From assembly GCA_002433805.1 (NCBI GenBank), contig DJIW01000110.1, positions 1,255 to 20,880 of the forward strand: a stretch of DNA of 19,626 nucleotides. Direction: 5' to 3'. Shown piece by piece: positions 1 to 6,663 of the stretch. How positions within the stretch are numbered: the stretch's first letter is position 1; the number at the start of each line of letters is the position of its first letter. A program made the translations under genes and the position numbers. Below the pieces are notes generated by a model. It was not told the origin of the DNA and ran no database searches. It saw nothing but the letters and a program-made list of their open reading frames with translations. This stretch comes from Competibacteraceae bacterium UBA6584. GTDB taxonomy: Bacteria > Pseudomonadota > Gammaproteobacteria > Competibacterales > Competibacteraceae.

Positions 1-342
1 TTCGTCAACACGATGAGCCAGAAGCCCAAGATCGAGCGGCTGATGCCCATCACCTCCGACGTGCATGACGCCGCCCCGACCCACCGTTGGGACTACATCT
101 ACGAACCCGATCCCAGGGATTTGATCGAGTTGCTGTTGCGGCGCTACGGCGAATCGGTGGTGTATCAGGCGCTGGTGGAGAACGTCGCCAGCGAGATGGC
201 CGCGCGGATGGTGGCGATGAAGAGCGCCTCCGACAACGCGGGCGCGCTCATCGATGAGTTGCAACTGATCTATAACAAGGCCCGGCAGGCGTCGATCACC
301 CAGGAACTGGCCGAGATCGTGGGTGGCGCCGCCGCGGTGTAG
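1..342 (+). CDS. atpG: ATP synthase F1 subunit gamma, C-terminal part
   Basis: This is the 3' end of the gene for the gamma subunit, the rotating central stalk of F1Fo ATP synthase. The reading frame is open from the first base (Phe-Val-Asn-Thr before the first Met at 13), so the gene starts outside the window. The segment FVNTMSQKPKIERLMPI is typical of the middle of gamma. The long C-terminal helix is recognisable from SEMAARMVAMKSASDNAG through the conserved pattern YNKARQASITQELAEIVGGAAA, which inserts into the alpha3beta3 ring. It ends at TAG 340-342 and is followed 70 bp later by atpD, in the usual atp operon order. Confidence 0.95.
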   Translation, partial: FVNTMSQKPKIERLMPITSDVHDAAPTHRWDYIYEPDPRDLIELLLRRYGESVVYQALVENVASEMAARMVAMKSASDNAGALIDELQLIYNKARQASITQELAEIVGGAAAV

Positions 343-347
343 GGAAC

Positions 348-365
348 GCGGCGAGCGCTCGCCGC
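348..365. other. 18-bp perfect palindrome between atpG and atpD
   Basis: GCGGCGAGCGCTCGCCGC is its own reverse complement and lies just after the atpG stop. In RNA it would form a short GC-rich hairpin. No T-run follows, so it is not a rho-independent terminator. A role in mRNA processing or stability between operon genes is inference. Confidence 0.5.
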
Positions 366-412
366 TGTGAGGGCGGGCGCGCGGTGAAACAAGCTTAAGG
401 GGAACCCAACCA

Positions 413-1789
413 ATGAGTTCTGGCAATATCGTGCAAATCATCGGCGCCGTAGTGGACGTCGAGTTCCCGCGCGGAGCGGTGCCTAAAATCTACGACGCGC
501 TCAAGCTCGATGAGAACGGGCTGATCCTGGAAGTCCAGCAGCAGTTGGGCGATGGCGTGGTCCGCACCATCGCCATGGGCGCGACCGAAGGATTGAAGCG
601 CAACATGGCGGTATCCAACACCGGCGCGCCGGTGACGGTGCCGGTCGGCAAGCCGACCCTGGGCCGGATCATGAATGTGTTGGGCGTGCCCATCGACCAT
701 AAAGGTCCGGTGGAAACCGACGCCTATCGGGCCATCCACCAGCCGGCGCCCAGCTATGAAGATCAGTCGGGCGCGACCGAGCTGCTGGAAACCGGCATCA
801 AGGTCATCGACCTGCTCTGCCCGTTCGCCAAGGGCGGCAAGATCGGCCTGTTCGGCGGCGCAGGCGTGGGCAAGACCGTCAACATGATGGAATTGATCCG
901 CAACATCGCCATCGAGCACTCCGGTTATTCGGTGTTCGCCGGCGTCGGCGAGCGCACCCGCGAGGGCAACGACTTCTATCATGAAATGAAGGAGTCGAAC
1001 GTGTTGGACAAGGTGGCGCTGGTCTACGGCCAGATGAACGAGCCGCCGGGCAACCGGTTGCGGGTGGGCCTGACCGGTCTGACCATCGCCGAAAATTTCC
1101 GCGACGAGGGCCGCGACGTACTGCTGTTCATCGACAACATCTACCGCTATACCTTGGCCGGCACCGAATGCTCGGCGCTGCTGGGCCGGATGCCCTCGGC
1201 GGTGGGCTATCAGCCGACGCTGGCCGAGGAAATGGGCGTGTTGCAGGAGCGGATTACCTCGACCAAGGTCGGCTCCATTACCTCGATCCAAGCGGTGTAC
1301 GTGCCCGCCGACGACTTGACCGACCCGTCGCCGGCCACCACCTTCGCCCACTTGGACGCCACCGTGGTGTTGTCCCGCCAGATCGCCGAATTGGGCATCT
1401 ACCCGGCGGTGGACCCGCTGGATTCCACCTCCCGGCAGTTGGACCCGCTGGTGGTGGGTCAGGATCATTACGACACCGCCCGCTCCGTGCAAAGCACGCT
1501 GCAGCGCTATAAGGAACTGAAGGACATCATCGCCATTCTGGGCATGGACGAGCTGTCCGAGGAAGACAGACTGGTGGTGGCGCGCGCCCGCAAGATCCAG
1601 CGTTTCTTGTCGCAGCCGTTCTTCGTGGCCGAAGTGTTCACCGGCTCCCCCGGCAAATACGTCGCGCTCAAGGACACGATCGCGGCGTTCAAAGGTATCG
1701 TCGCCGGCGAATACGACCATCTGCCCGAACAGGCTTTTTACATGGTCGGCGGGATCGATGAGGCCGTCGAAAAGGCCACCAAGCTGTAA
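413..1789 (+). CDS. atpD: ATP synthase F1 subunit beta
   Basis: This is the catalytic subunit of F1Fo ATP synthase, 458 aa, full length for the family. It makes ATP from ADP and phosphate at the alpha/beta interfaces on the cytoplasmic face. The Walker A motif GGAGVGKT is at residues 148-155. The GERTREGND motif carries the catalytic Glu at about 180. Walker B (DVLLFIDN) ends near Asp241, and the DELSEED loop that contacts gamma is at 379-385. The ATG at 413 is preceded by an AAGGGG ribosome site. The gene lies between atpG and atpC as in most bacteria. The stretch after Walker B reads DNIYRYTLAGTECSALL, with Tyr and Cys where Phe and Val are commoner. These changes are mild and not expected to impair function. 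Confidence 0.98.
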   Translation: MSSGNIVQIIGAVVDVEFPRGAVPKIYDALKLDENGLILEVQQQLGDGVVRTIAMGATEGLKRNMAVSNTGAPVTVPVGKPTLGRIMNVLGVPIDHKGPVETDAYRAIHQPAPSYEDQSGATELLETGIKVIDLLCPFAKGGKIGLFGGAGVGKTVNMMELIRNIAIEHSGYSVFAGVGERTREGNDFYHEMKESNVLDKVALVYGQMNEPPGNRLRVGLTGLTIAENFRDEGRDVLLFIDNIYRYTLAGTECSALLGRMPSAVGYQPTLAEEMGVLQERITSTKVGSITSIQAVYVPADDLTDPSPATTFAHLDATVVLSRQIAELGIYPAVDPLDSTSRQLDPLVVGQDHYDTARSVQSTLQRYKELKDIIAILGMDELSEEDRLVVARARKIQRFLSQPFFVAEVFTGSPGKYVALKDTIAAFKGIVAGEYDHLPEQAFYMVGGIDEAVEKATKL

Positions 1790-1796
1790 TGGGATG

Positions 1797-1818
1797 GCGG
1801 TCCCGCTCAGGGGACCGC
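1797..1818 (+). other. intergenic hairpin between atpD and atpC
   Basis: GCGGTCCC and GGGACCGC form a perfect 8-bp stem with a 6-nt loop in the 60-bp atpD-atpC gap, upstream of the atpC ribosome site. No U-tract follows, so read-through is expected. It may tune processing or relative expression of the two subunits, but that is inference. Confidence 0.45.
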
Positions 1819-1849
1819 GTTCCGCGCCAACCGAGCAGGAGACGCACGC

Positions 1850-2278
1850 ATGGCCATGACAATGCATGTCGACATCGTCAGCGCGGAGAAAGCGCTTTTC
1901 TCCGGACCCGCCGAGATGGTGACGGCGCCCGGTGAATTGGGCGAACTCGGCATTTTGCCCCGCCACAGCCAGTTGTTGACGCGGCTAAAGCCCGGTCAGG
2001 TTCGAGTCCGGCTGCAAGGCGGCGAGGAGCAACTGTTCTACGTATCGGGCGGCCTGTTGGAAGTGCAGCCGAGCTTGGTGACGATTTTGTCCGATACCGC
2101 CGAACGGGCGCGCGATCTCGACGAAGCCTCCGCGCAGGCCGCCAAGCAGCGCGCCGAGCAGGTGATCGCGGCGCATCAAGGCGATTTCGATTACGCCCGG
2201 GCCAAGGCTGAGCTGGCCGAGGCGATCGCGCAGCTTCAAGCGATCGAAAAGCTGCGCAAATTGCGCAAAGCAGGTTAA
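1850..2278 (+). CDS. atpC: ATP synthase F1 subunit epsilon
   Basis: This is the epsilon subunit, 142 aa, of normal length. It sits at the base of the central stalk, couples gamma to the c-ring and can inhibit ATP hydrolysis. The N-terminal beta-sandwich (residues 1 to about 85) carries the conserved MVTAPGELGELGILPRHSQL and FYVSGGLLEVQPSLVTILSDTA segments. The rest is the C-terminal helical hairpin (about 90-140, rich in Ala, Glu and Lys). The ATG at 1850 has AGGAG eight bases upstream. It is the last gene of the atp operon, and a strong terminator follows within 40 bp. Confidence 0.97.
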   Translation: MAMTMHVDIVSAEKALFSGPAEMVTAPGELGELGILPRHSQLLTRLKPGQVRVRLQGGEEQLFYVSGGLLEVQPSLVTILSDTAERARDLDEASAQAAKQRAEQVIAAHQGDFDYARAKAELAEAIAQLQAIEKLRKLRKAG

Positions 2279-2315
2279 ACAGTCTAATAATAATAAGACT
2301 TTAGACCCCCTGTTA

Positions 2316-2346
2316 GGCCGCGACAGCGTCGCGGCCTTTTTATTTT
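2316..2346 (+). terminator. rho-independent terminator of the atp operon
   Basis: GGCCGCGAC (2316-2324) and GTCGCGGCC (2328-2336) make a perfect 9-bp GC-rich stem with a 3-nt loop, followed at once by TTTTTATTTT. It lies 38 bp after atpC, separating the atp operon from glmU. A smaller inverted repeat (AGTCT/AGACT, 2281-2300) directly follows the atpC stop. Confidence 0.9.
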
Positions 2347-2364
2347 CCGCCCTAGAACGGGCGG
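2347..2364. other. second GC hairpin downstream of the atp terminator
   Basis: CCGCCC (2347-2352) and GGGCGG (2359-2364) form a 6-bp stem with loop TAGAAC right after the terminator T-run. It could back up termination or lie in the glmU promoter region. It has no T-run of its own. Confidence 0.3.
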
Positions 2365-2403
2365 GCGGACGCCGGCGCGCGGGATTCCGCGCGGGAGGTT
2401 CGT

Positions 2404-2409
2404 TACAAT
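2404..2409 (+). promoter_or_regulatory. candidate -10 box for glmU
   Basis: TACAAT matches five of six bases of the sigma70 -10 consensus and sits 31 bp before the glmU ATG, downstream of the atp terminator where a new promoter is needed. No convincing -35 box is seen 16-18 bp upstream, so the call is tentative. Confidence 0.35.
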
Positions 2410-2440
2410 AGGCAAAGATCCCCCAAGAGGCTTATCGAAC

Positions 2441-3814
2441 ATGCAGCAACTTTCGGTCGTCATCCTTGCCGCCGGCAAGGGCAAGCGGATGGTTTCGGAT
2501 TTGCCGAAGGTATTACACCAAGTGGGCGGCAAGCCGTTGTTGGCCCACGTGCTCGCCACGGCCAGCCGGCTTGACGCGGCGGCGCGGGTGGTGGTTTACG
2601 GTCACGGCGGGGAAACGGTCAAGAAAGCGCTTGCGAACGAGCCCGGTGTCCTGTGGGTCGAGCAAGCCCAACAGCTCGGCACCGGTCATGCGGTGGCCCA
2701 GGCTCTGCCGGCCATCGATTCCAGCAGCGTGGTATTGGTGCTGTACGGCGATGTGCCCATGATTCAGGCCGAAACCTTGCAGCCGCTGGTGGCGGACGCC
2801 CGGCAAGGCCGGCTGGCGCTGCTGACGGTCGAATTGGGCGATCCTTCCGGCTACGGCCGCATCGTCCGCGACGAGCGCGGGCGAGTATTGCGCATCGTCG
2901 AACACAAGGAAGCAACCCCTTCCGAGCGGAAGCTGCGCGAAATCAATACCGGAATCCTGGCGGTTTCGGCCGATAAATTGAGTGCCTGGGTCGCCGAACT
3001 GGATAATGACAACTCGCAAGGCGAGTATTATTTGACCGACATCATCGCCTTGGCGGTGCGCGACGGCGTGGCGGTCGAAGCCTTTACAGTCGCTGAACCC
3101 GCCGAAGTGGAAGGCGTCAACGACCGCCAGCAACTGGCTGAGTTAGAACGTTTTTACCAGAACAAGCAAGCTGAGATGCTGTTGGCCAACGGCGCGACGC
3201 TGCTGGATCCGGCGCGGGTCGACGTCAGGGGTACGGTCACCACCGGCAAAGATGTAATCATCGATATTAACGTGGTGTTCGAAGGCGCGGTGAAGCTGGG
3301 GGATCGGGTGCGGATCGGACCGTTTTGCGTGGTGCGCGACGCGATCATCGGCGATGACGTCGAGATTCTCTCGCATTGCTGGATCGATAGCGCCGAAGTG
3401 GGCGCTGGCGCGCATATCGGACCCTTTGCCCGGTTGCGGCCGGAAACCCGGTTGGCGGCTGGGGTGCACATCGGCAATTTCGTCGAGACCAAGAAGGCCG
3501 AGATTGGCTTGGGTTCCAAGGTCAACCATCTCACCTACATCGGCGATGCCGAAATCGGCGCGAGCGTCAACGTCGGCGCGGGCACCATCACCTGCAACTA
3601 TGACGGAGCCAACAAGCACAAGACCGTGATCGAGGACAACGCCTTCATCGGTTCCAACAGCTCGCTGGTCGCGCCGGTGCGCATCGGCAAAAACGCTACG
3701 GTCGGGGCGGGTTCCTCGGTGAGCGGCGAGGTGGCGGAAGGCGTTTTAGCGCTGACCCGAGCGCCGCGCAAGGATGTGACCGACTGGGAGCGGCCGGTCA
3801 AGAACAAAAGCTAA
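2441..3814 (+). CDS. glmU: bifunctional GlmU: GlcNAc-1-phosphate uridyltransferase / glucosamine-1-phosphate acetyltransferase
   Basis: GlmU makes UDP-N-acetylglucosamine, the precursor for peptidoglycan and LPS. It acetylates glucosamine-1-phosphate and then couples it to UTP. The protein is 457 aa, the usual size. The N-terminal nucleotidyltransferase domain shows LAAGKGKRM near the start, LPKVLHQVGGKPLL, and YGDVP with the metal-binding Asp104. The C-terminal half is a left-handed beta-helix of hexapeptide repeats, with the acetyltransferase active-site motif VNHLTYIGDAEIG (His363) and NVGAGTITCNYDG. The ATG at 2441 has AAGAGG upstream. The gene follows atpC as in many gammaproteobacteria, but glmS is not next; gltX is. 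Confidence 0.97.
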   Translation: MQQLSVVILAAGKGKRMVSDLPKVLHQVGGKPLLAHVLATASRLDAAARVVVYGHGGETVKKALANEPGVLWVEQAQQLGTGHAVAQALPAIDSSSVVLVLYGDVPMIQAETLQPLVADARQGRLALLTVELGDPSGYGRIVRDERGRVLRIVEHKEATPSERKLREINTGILAVSADKLSAWVAELDNDNSQGEYYLTDIIALAVRDGVAVEAFTVAEPAEVEGVNDRQQLAELERFYQNKQAEMLLANGATLLDPARVDVRGTVTTGKDVIIDINVVFEGAVKLGDRVRIGPFCVVRDAIIGDDVEILSHCWIDSAEVGAGAHIGPFARLRPETRLAAGVHIGNFVETKKAEIGLGSKVNHLTYIGDAEIGASVNVGAGTITCNYDGANKHKTVIEDNAFIGSNSSLVAPVRIGKNATVGAGSSVSGEVAEGVLALTRAPRKDVTDWERPVKNKS

Positions 3815-3862
3815 GTCGCATAATCTGATTGCTTGAATAACTGATTTTTTAAATAAATACTC

Positions 3863-5290
3863 ATGGTCAAGACCCGTTTCGCCCCGAGCCCCACCGGCTA
3901 CCTGCACATCGGCGGCGCGCGCACGGCGCTGTTTTCCTGGCTGTACGCGCGCCGGCACGGCGGCCCCTTCGTGCTGCGCATCGAGGATACCGATCTGGAG
4001 CGCTCCACGCCGGAGGCGGTGAACGCCATTCTAGAGGGCATGAATTGGCTGGGGTTGGACTACGACGAAGGGCCGTTTTATCAAACCCAACGTTTCGACC
4101 GTTACCGCCAGGTGTTGCAACACCTAGTGCGCGAAGGCAAGGCGTACTATTGCTATTGCACCCGCGAAGAATTGGACGCCCTGCGCGAGGAACAGCGCGG
4201 CCGCAAGGAGAAACCGCGCTACGACGGCCGGCATCGCGATTATAAGGGCCCGCCGCGCCAGGGGGTGGAGCCGGTGGTGCGCTTCAAGAACCCTGCCGAC
4301 GGCGAGGTGGTCGTCCGGGATTTGATTCGCGGCGATATCGTCTTTCAAAACGCCGAACTCGACGATCTGATCATCGCCCGCGCCGACGGCACCCCCACCT
4401 ACAATTTCTGCGTGGTGGTGGACGACATGGACATGGGCATCACTCACGTCATTCGCGGCGACGACCATCTCAACAATACCCCGCGTCAGATCAATATCCT
4501 GCAAGCCCTGGGCGCGCCGGTCCCCCAATACGGCCACGTGCCGATGATTCTCGGCCCGGACGGGCAAAAGCTCTCCAAACGCCACGGCGCCGCCAGCGTC
4601 ATGGAATGTCGGGATTTGGGCTATTTGCCGGAAGCGGTGCTGAATTATCTGGTGCGATTGGGGTGGTCGCACGGCGATCAAGAGATCTTTTCGTTAAACG
4701 AGATGGTGGAGCTATTCGACCTTGTGGGTTGCAACAAAGCCGCCTCGGCGATCAATCCCTCCAAATTGATTTGGCTGAACAAGCATTATCTGAAAACGCT
4801 CGATCCGGCGCAGGTCGCCCGCCATTTAAGCTGGCACATCGGCGAACTCGGCATCGACCCCTCGCGGGGACCGCCGCTGGCCGAGGTGGTCAAGGCTTTC
4901 GCCGAACGCTCGGATACCTTGCGGGATTTGGCGGTGGCGGCAAAATTTCTCTATCAGGATTTCGATGCCTACGAGCCCAAGGCGGCGGAGAAGAATTTGA
5001 CGGCGGTCGCCGAAGCGCCTTTGCGCCAGTTGCGGGAAGCGTTGGCGGCGTTGACCGACTGGCGGGCCGAACCGATCCACGACGCCGTCAAACAGATCGC
5101 CGAAAAGACCGGCCTGGCGCTGGGCAAGGTCGCGCAACCGCTGCGGGTGGCGGTGTCCGGCTCGGCGGTGTCGCCGCCTATCGACAGCACCTTGGAACTG
5201 CTGGGCTCGGCTAAAACCCTGGCGCGGATCGACCGCGCCCTGGCGTATATCCGCCAGGCGAGCAGCGCAAAAGAACGAACGAGTGATTGA
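3863..5290 (+). CDS. gltX: glutamyl-tRNA synthetase
   Basis: This enzyme charges tRNA(Glu) with glutamate. It is a class I synthetase of 475 aa, full length. The HIGH-type motif is HIGG at residues 15-18 in FAPSPTGYLHIGGARTALFSW, and the KMSKS-type motif is KLSKR at 236-240. A CYC pair in the segment after the HIGH domain resembles the start of the E. coli zinc site, but the later Cys of that site (DGRCRH in E. coli) is His/Asp here (DGRHRD), so zinc binding is uncertain. No clear Shine-Dalgarno is seen; an A/T-rich leader precedes the ATG. The tRNA-Glu gene that it serves lies 160 bp downstream. The stop codon overlaps the -35 box of the tRNA promoter. Confidence 0.97.
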   Translation: MVKTRFAPSPTGYLHIGGARTALFSWLYARRHGGPFVLRIEDTDLERSTPEAVNAILEGMNWLGLDYDEGPFYQTQRFDRYRQVLQHLVREGKAYYCYCTREELDALREEQRGRKEKPRYDGRHRDYKGPPRQGVEPVVRFKNPADGEVVVRDLIRGDIVFQNAELDDLIIARADGTPTYNFCVVVDDMDMGITHVIRGDDHLNNTPRQINILQALGAPVPQYGHVPMILGPDGQKLSKRHGAASVMECRDLGYLPEAVLNYLVRLGWSHGDQEIFSLNEMVELFDLVGCNKAASAINPSKLIWLNKHYLKTLDPAQVARHLSWHIGELGIDPSRGPPLAEVVKAFAERSDTLRDLAVAAKFLYQDFDAYEPKAAEKNLTAVAEAPLRQLREALAALTDWRAEPIHDAVKQIAEKTGLALGKVAQPLRVAVSGSAVSPPIDSTLELLGSAKTLARIDRALAYIRQASSAKERTSD

Positions 5291-5315
5291 CAGGTTTATA
5301 AGAGTCTTTTAAATT
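5287..5315 (+). promoter_or_regulatory. sigma70 promoter of the tRNA genes
   Basis: TTGACA (5287-5292) is a perfect -35 box, followed after 17 bp by TAAATT (5310-5315), a 4/6 match to the -10 box. A start near 5322 would give a leader of about 10 nt before tRNA-Ala. The -35 overlaps the gltX stop codon (5288-5290). Confidence 0.75.
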
Positions 5316-5331
5316 ACCTGTCTCGGATTTT

Positions 5332-5407
5332 GGGGCCATAGCTCAGCTGGGAGAGCGCCTGCATGGCATGCAGGAGGTCGTCGGTTCGATCCCGTCTGGC
5401 TCCACCA
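5332..5407 (+). tRNA. tRNA-Ala (anticodon GGC)
   Basis: A 76-nt cloverleaf starting GGGGCCATAGCTCAGCTGGG and ending in encoded CCA. The acceptor stem is GGGGCCA with TGGCTCC. The anticodon arm is CCTGC-ATGGCAT-GCAGG, giving anticodon GGC (Ala). The T arm contains GGTTCGATCC. It lies between the promoter above and a terminator-like hairpin. Confidence 0.97.
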
Positions 5408-5413
5408 TTCTTC

Positions 5414-5443
5414 ACCGTCATCCGTTTGACGGTTTATTTTTTT
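5414..5443 (+). terminator. terminator-like hairpin between the two tRNA genes
   Basis: ACCGTCA (5414-5420) and TGACGGT (5427-5433) form a perfect 7-bp stem with a 6-nt loop, followed by TTATTTTTTT. It looks like a rho-independent terminator, but tRNA-Glu starts only 9 bp later. It either partly terminates or serves as a processing signal. Confidence 0.7.
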
Positions 5444-5452
5444 CTCCTCTCT

Positions 5453-5528
5453 GTCCCCATCGTCTAGAGGCCGAGGACACCGCCCTTTCACGGCGGTAAC
5501 AGGGGTTCGAATCCCCTTGGGGACGCCA
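5453..5528 (+). tRNA. tRNA-Glu (anticodon TTC), integration site of the element
   Basis: A 76-nt cloverleaf with acceptor GTCCCCA pairing TGGGGAC, anticodon arm CCGCC-CTTTCAC-GGCGG (anticodon TTC, Glu) and encoded CCA. The last 44 bases, from anticodon loop to CCA (5485-5528), are repeated exactly at 14705-14748. The integrated element therefore rebuilt the tRNA 3' half, and this copy is intact and presumably functional. Confidence 0.97.
5485..5528 (+). repeat. attL, 44-bp direct repeat
   Basis: Identical to 14705-14748. It starts in the anticodon loop (CTTTCACGG) and ends with the CCA of tRNA-Glu. Tyrosine integrases commonly recombine at anticodon loops, so the crossover probably lies near 5485-5495. 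Confidence 0.93.
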
Positions 5529-5538
5529 TATAAATCAA

Positions 5539-5566
5539 CGCCTTATAATTAAGGCGATGGGTTTTT
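5539..5566. terminator. possible terminator after tRNA-Glu (inside the element end)
   Basis: CGCCTT (5539-5544) and AAGGCG (5551-5556) form a perfect 6-bp stem with loop ATAATT, followed by ATGGGTTTTT. It is 11 bp past the tRNA and could stop tRNA-Glu transcription or insulate the element. The stem is short and the T-run is displaced by four bases. Confidence 0.4.
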
Positions 5567-5593
5567 GCCCAATATTTGCCCAATATGCGGTGC
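5561..5593 (+). repeat. left copy of terminal repeat (putative integrase arm sites)
   Basis: A 33-bp sequence beginning GTTTTTGCCC and ending GCGGTGC that recurs at 14583-14615 in the same orientation with two G/A differences. It contains TTGCCCAATAT twice in perfect tandem (5565-5586). Tandem short repeats just inside both att sites are typical of integrase arm-binding sites. Confidence 0.7.
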
Positions 5594-5650
5594 TGGGCTC
5601 TGACGGACGCAGGTAGCGGTTTCCGTGGGTTGCGGCGCTGTGACAGGCGA

Positions 5651-5845
5651 TCAAAACGCTTTCGGCAATCCGGCTTGTTTCAGCACGCCGTTAGCGGTGT
5701 GGCGCGATTTGATGACGTTATCCACAGGGAAGTTTTGCCCGGTGATCGGGCTGCGCCATATTTCGTGATCGCCTTTTCCCGTTCGCACCGGATAGCAGCC
5801 GTTGTCCCGTAACAGCCTTTTCACCGGCGGCGTGTAGCTGTCCAT
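5651..5845 (-). CDS. hicA: HicA-family mRNA interferase toxin
   Basis: A 64-aa basic protein of the HicA type, a small dsRBD-fold ribonuclease toxin that cleaves mRNA when free. The pattern VKRLLRDNGCYPVRTGKGDHEIWRSP fits the family, with the expected catalytic His at residue 27 in GDHEIW. The tail VLKQAGL is also usual. Its ATG overlaps the stop of the upstream hicB-like gene by one base (TGATG), so the pair is translationally coupled. The antitoxin-first order is less common than hicA-hicB. A TTG one codon upstream was rejected in favour of ATG. Role in the element is inferred to be stabilisation. Confidence 0.8.
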   Translation of the reverse strand: MDSYTPPVKRLLRDNGCYPVRTGKGDHEIWRSPITGQNFPVDNVIKSRHTANGVLKQAGLPKAF

Positions 5846-6066
5846 CAAGCCGCTTGAGCGACGGCGCTACGCTCTCCCGTGATATGGAACGGGAACGCCT
5901 GCCCGGTGATGCCGCGATTCATCTCCATCAATTCGGGAATGATAATTTTCAACCGTTCGACAAGCGCCGACATACTGGGCGCTTCGGTCGCCAATCCCGG
6001 TACATCCTCGCTGGTGGCAACCCAAACGTGGGCCTCATCGTCCCATTGCGCGTGAATCTCAAGCAT
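5845..6066 (-). CDS. hicB: HicB-type antitoxin (DUF1902-like)
   Basis: A 73-aa protein beginning MLEIHAQWDDEAHVWVATSEDVPGL, the degenerate RNase-H-like fold of HicB/DUF1902 antitoxins, which bind and silence HicA. The segment APSMSALVERLKIIIPELME is the usual helix. No separate DNA-binding domain is visible in this short form. The ATG at 6066 was chosen over an upstream start at 6114 because AGAGG lies six bases before it and the family fold begins here. It overlaps hicA by one base. Together they form the leftmost unit of the element. Confidence 0.75.
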   Translation of the reverse strand: MLEIHAQWDDEAHVWVATSEDVPGLATEAPSMSALVERLKIIIPELMEMNRGITGQAFPFHITGERSAVAQAA

Positions 6067-6132
6067 GGCGGGCCTCTTTATGTGGTGAGGAAGGGATCGA
6101 TAGCGAATGCTCAATATTACCAGCTAGCCCGG

Positions 6133-6336
6133 TTACAGTCCGAATCCGTAGCGTCTTGCGAGCAGGGTCTTGCGGAACCACAGGCGCAGGCCGATCGGGC
6201 TCGCGTCCACCGTGAAGCGGTGGCCGCGATGGTGGATCACGGTGCGGCGGGCATGGGGATGGGCCGCGCGATCTTGCTCCGCGCGGTCGAACAGGCGGCG
6301 GATTTCGGCCGGGCTCAGGTCCGGGAGTGCGGGCAT
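6133..6336 (-). CDS. small unknown protein downstream of the capsid genes
   Basis: A 67-aa Arg/His-rich open frame starting MPALPDLSPAEIRRLFDRAEQ and ending RKTLLARRYGFGL. I do not recognise it. A short N-terminal helix (residues 8-24) is followed by a likely beta hairpin (RRTVIHHRGHRFTVDASP). It starts 13 bp after the preceding 103-aa gene stops, on the same strand, so it may be coupled to it. No good ribosome site is seen. The longer 126-aa version of this frame begins inside the neighbour in another frame and was not used. It could be a head-completion protein or not a gene. Confidence 0.45.
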   Translation of the reverse strand: MPALPDLSPAEIRRLFDRAEQDRAAHPHARRTVIHHRGHRFTVDASPIGLRLWFRKTLLARRYGFGL

Positions 6337-6349
6337 GGGAGGCGAGGGT

Positions 6350-6661
6350 CTAGAGAGCCGGCGGGCGGGGGTCTTGCGGCGCTTCGAAGACCGTGCCCTC
6401 GCGGTGGGCGATCCAGGCCGCGCCGCCGAGCAGCGCGCCGAGAACTTCTTCGAGGCGGGCCTCTCCCTCGTGGAAAGCACCAGCGGTGCGCAACAGCAGC
6501 GCCAGGATTTCAACGGTGTTCATCTGGCAGGCGGTGAGGACGGCCGTATCCTCGCCGGCGGCGATCAGCCCGAACAGCGCCTGCACGCTGTGGCGGGCGG
6601 CGGGCGAGAGTCGGCCGTCGTGAGGTCGGACGGTGGTTTTAACCACCTGCGGGCCGATCAT
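6350..6661 (-). CDS. unknown 103-aa protein following the capsid gene
   Basis: This frame starts MIGPQVVKTTVRPHDGRLSPAARHS at an ATG two bases after the stop of the protease-capsid gene, which indicates an operon with coupled translation. The sequence is largely helical (SVQALFGLIAAGEDTAVLTA; VEILALLLRTAGAFHEGEARLEEVLGALLGG) with no signal peptide or clear membrane span. I do not recognise the family. Its place directly after a capsid gene suggests a head-associated or head-completion role, but that is inference from position only. Confidence 0.6.
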   Translation of the reverse strand: MIGPQVVKTTVRPHDGRLSPAARHSVQALFGLIAAGEDTAVLTACQMNTVEILALLLRTAGAFHEGEARLEEVLGALLGGAAWIAHREGTVFEAPQDPRPPAL

Positions 6662-6663
6662 GG

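Noticed and set aside
395..1966. Long 523-aa open frame antisense to atpD
   Set aside because: It is the mirror of a highly conserved atpD in GC-rich DNA, His/Gly/Arg-rich and without any recognisable domain.
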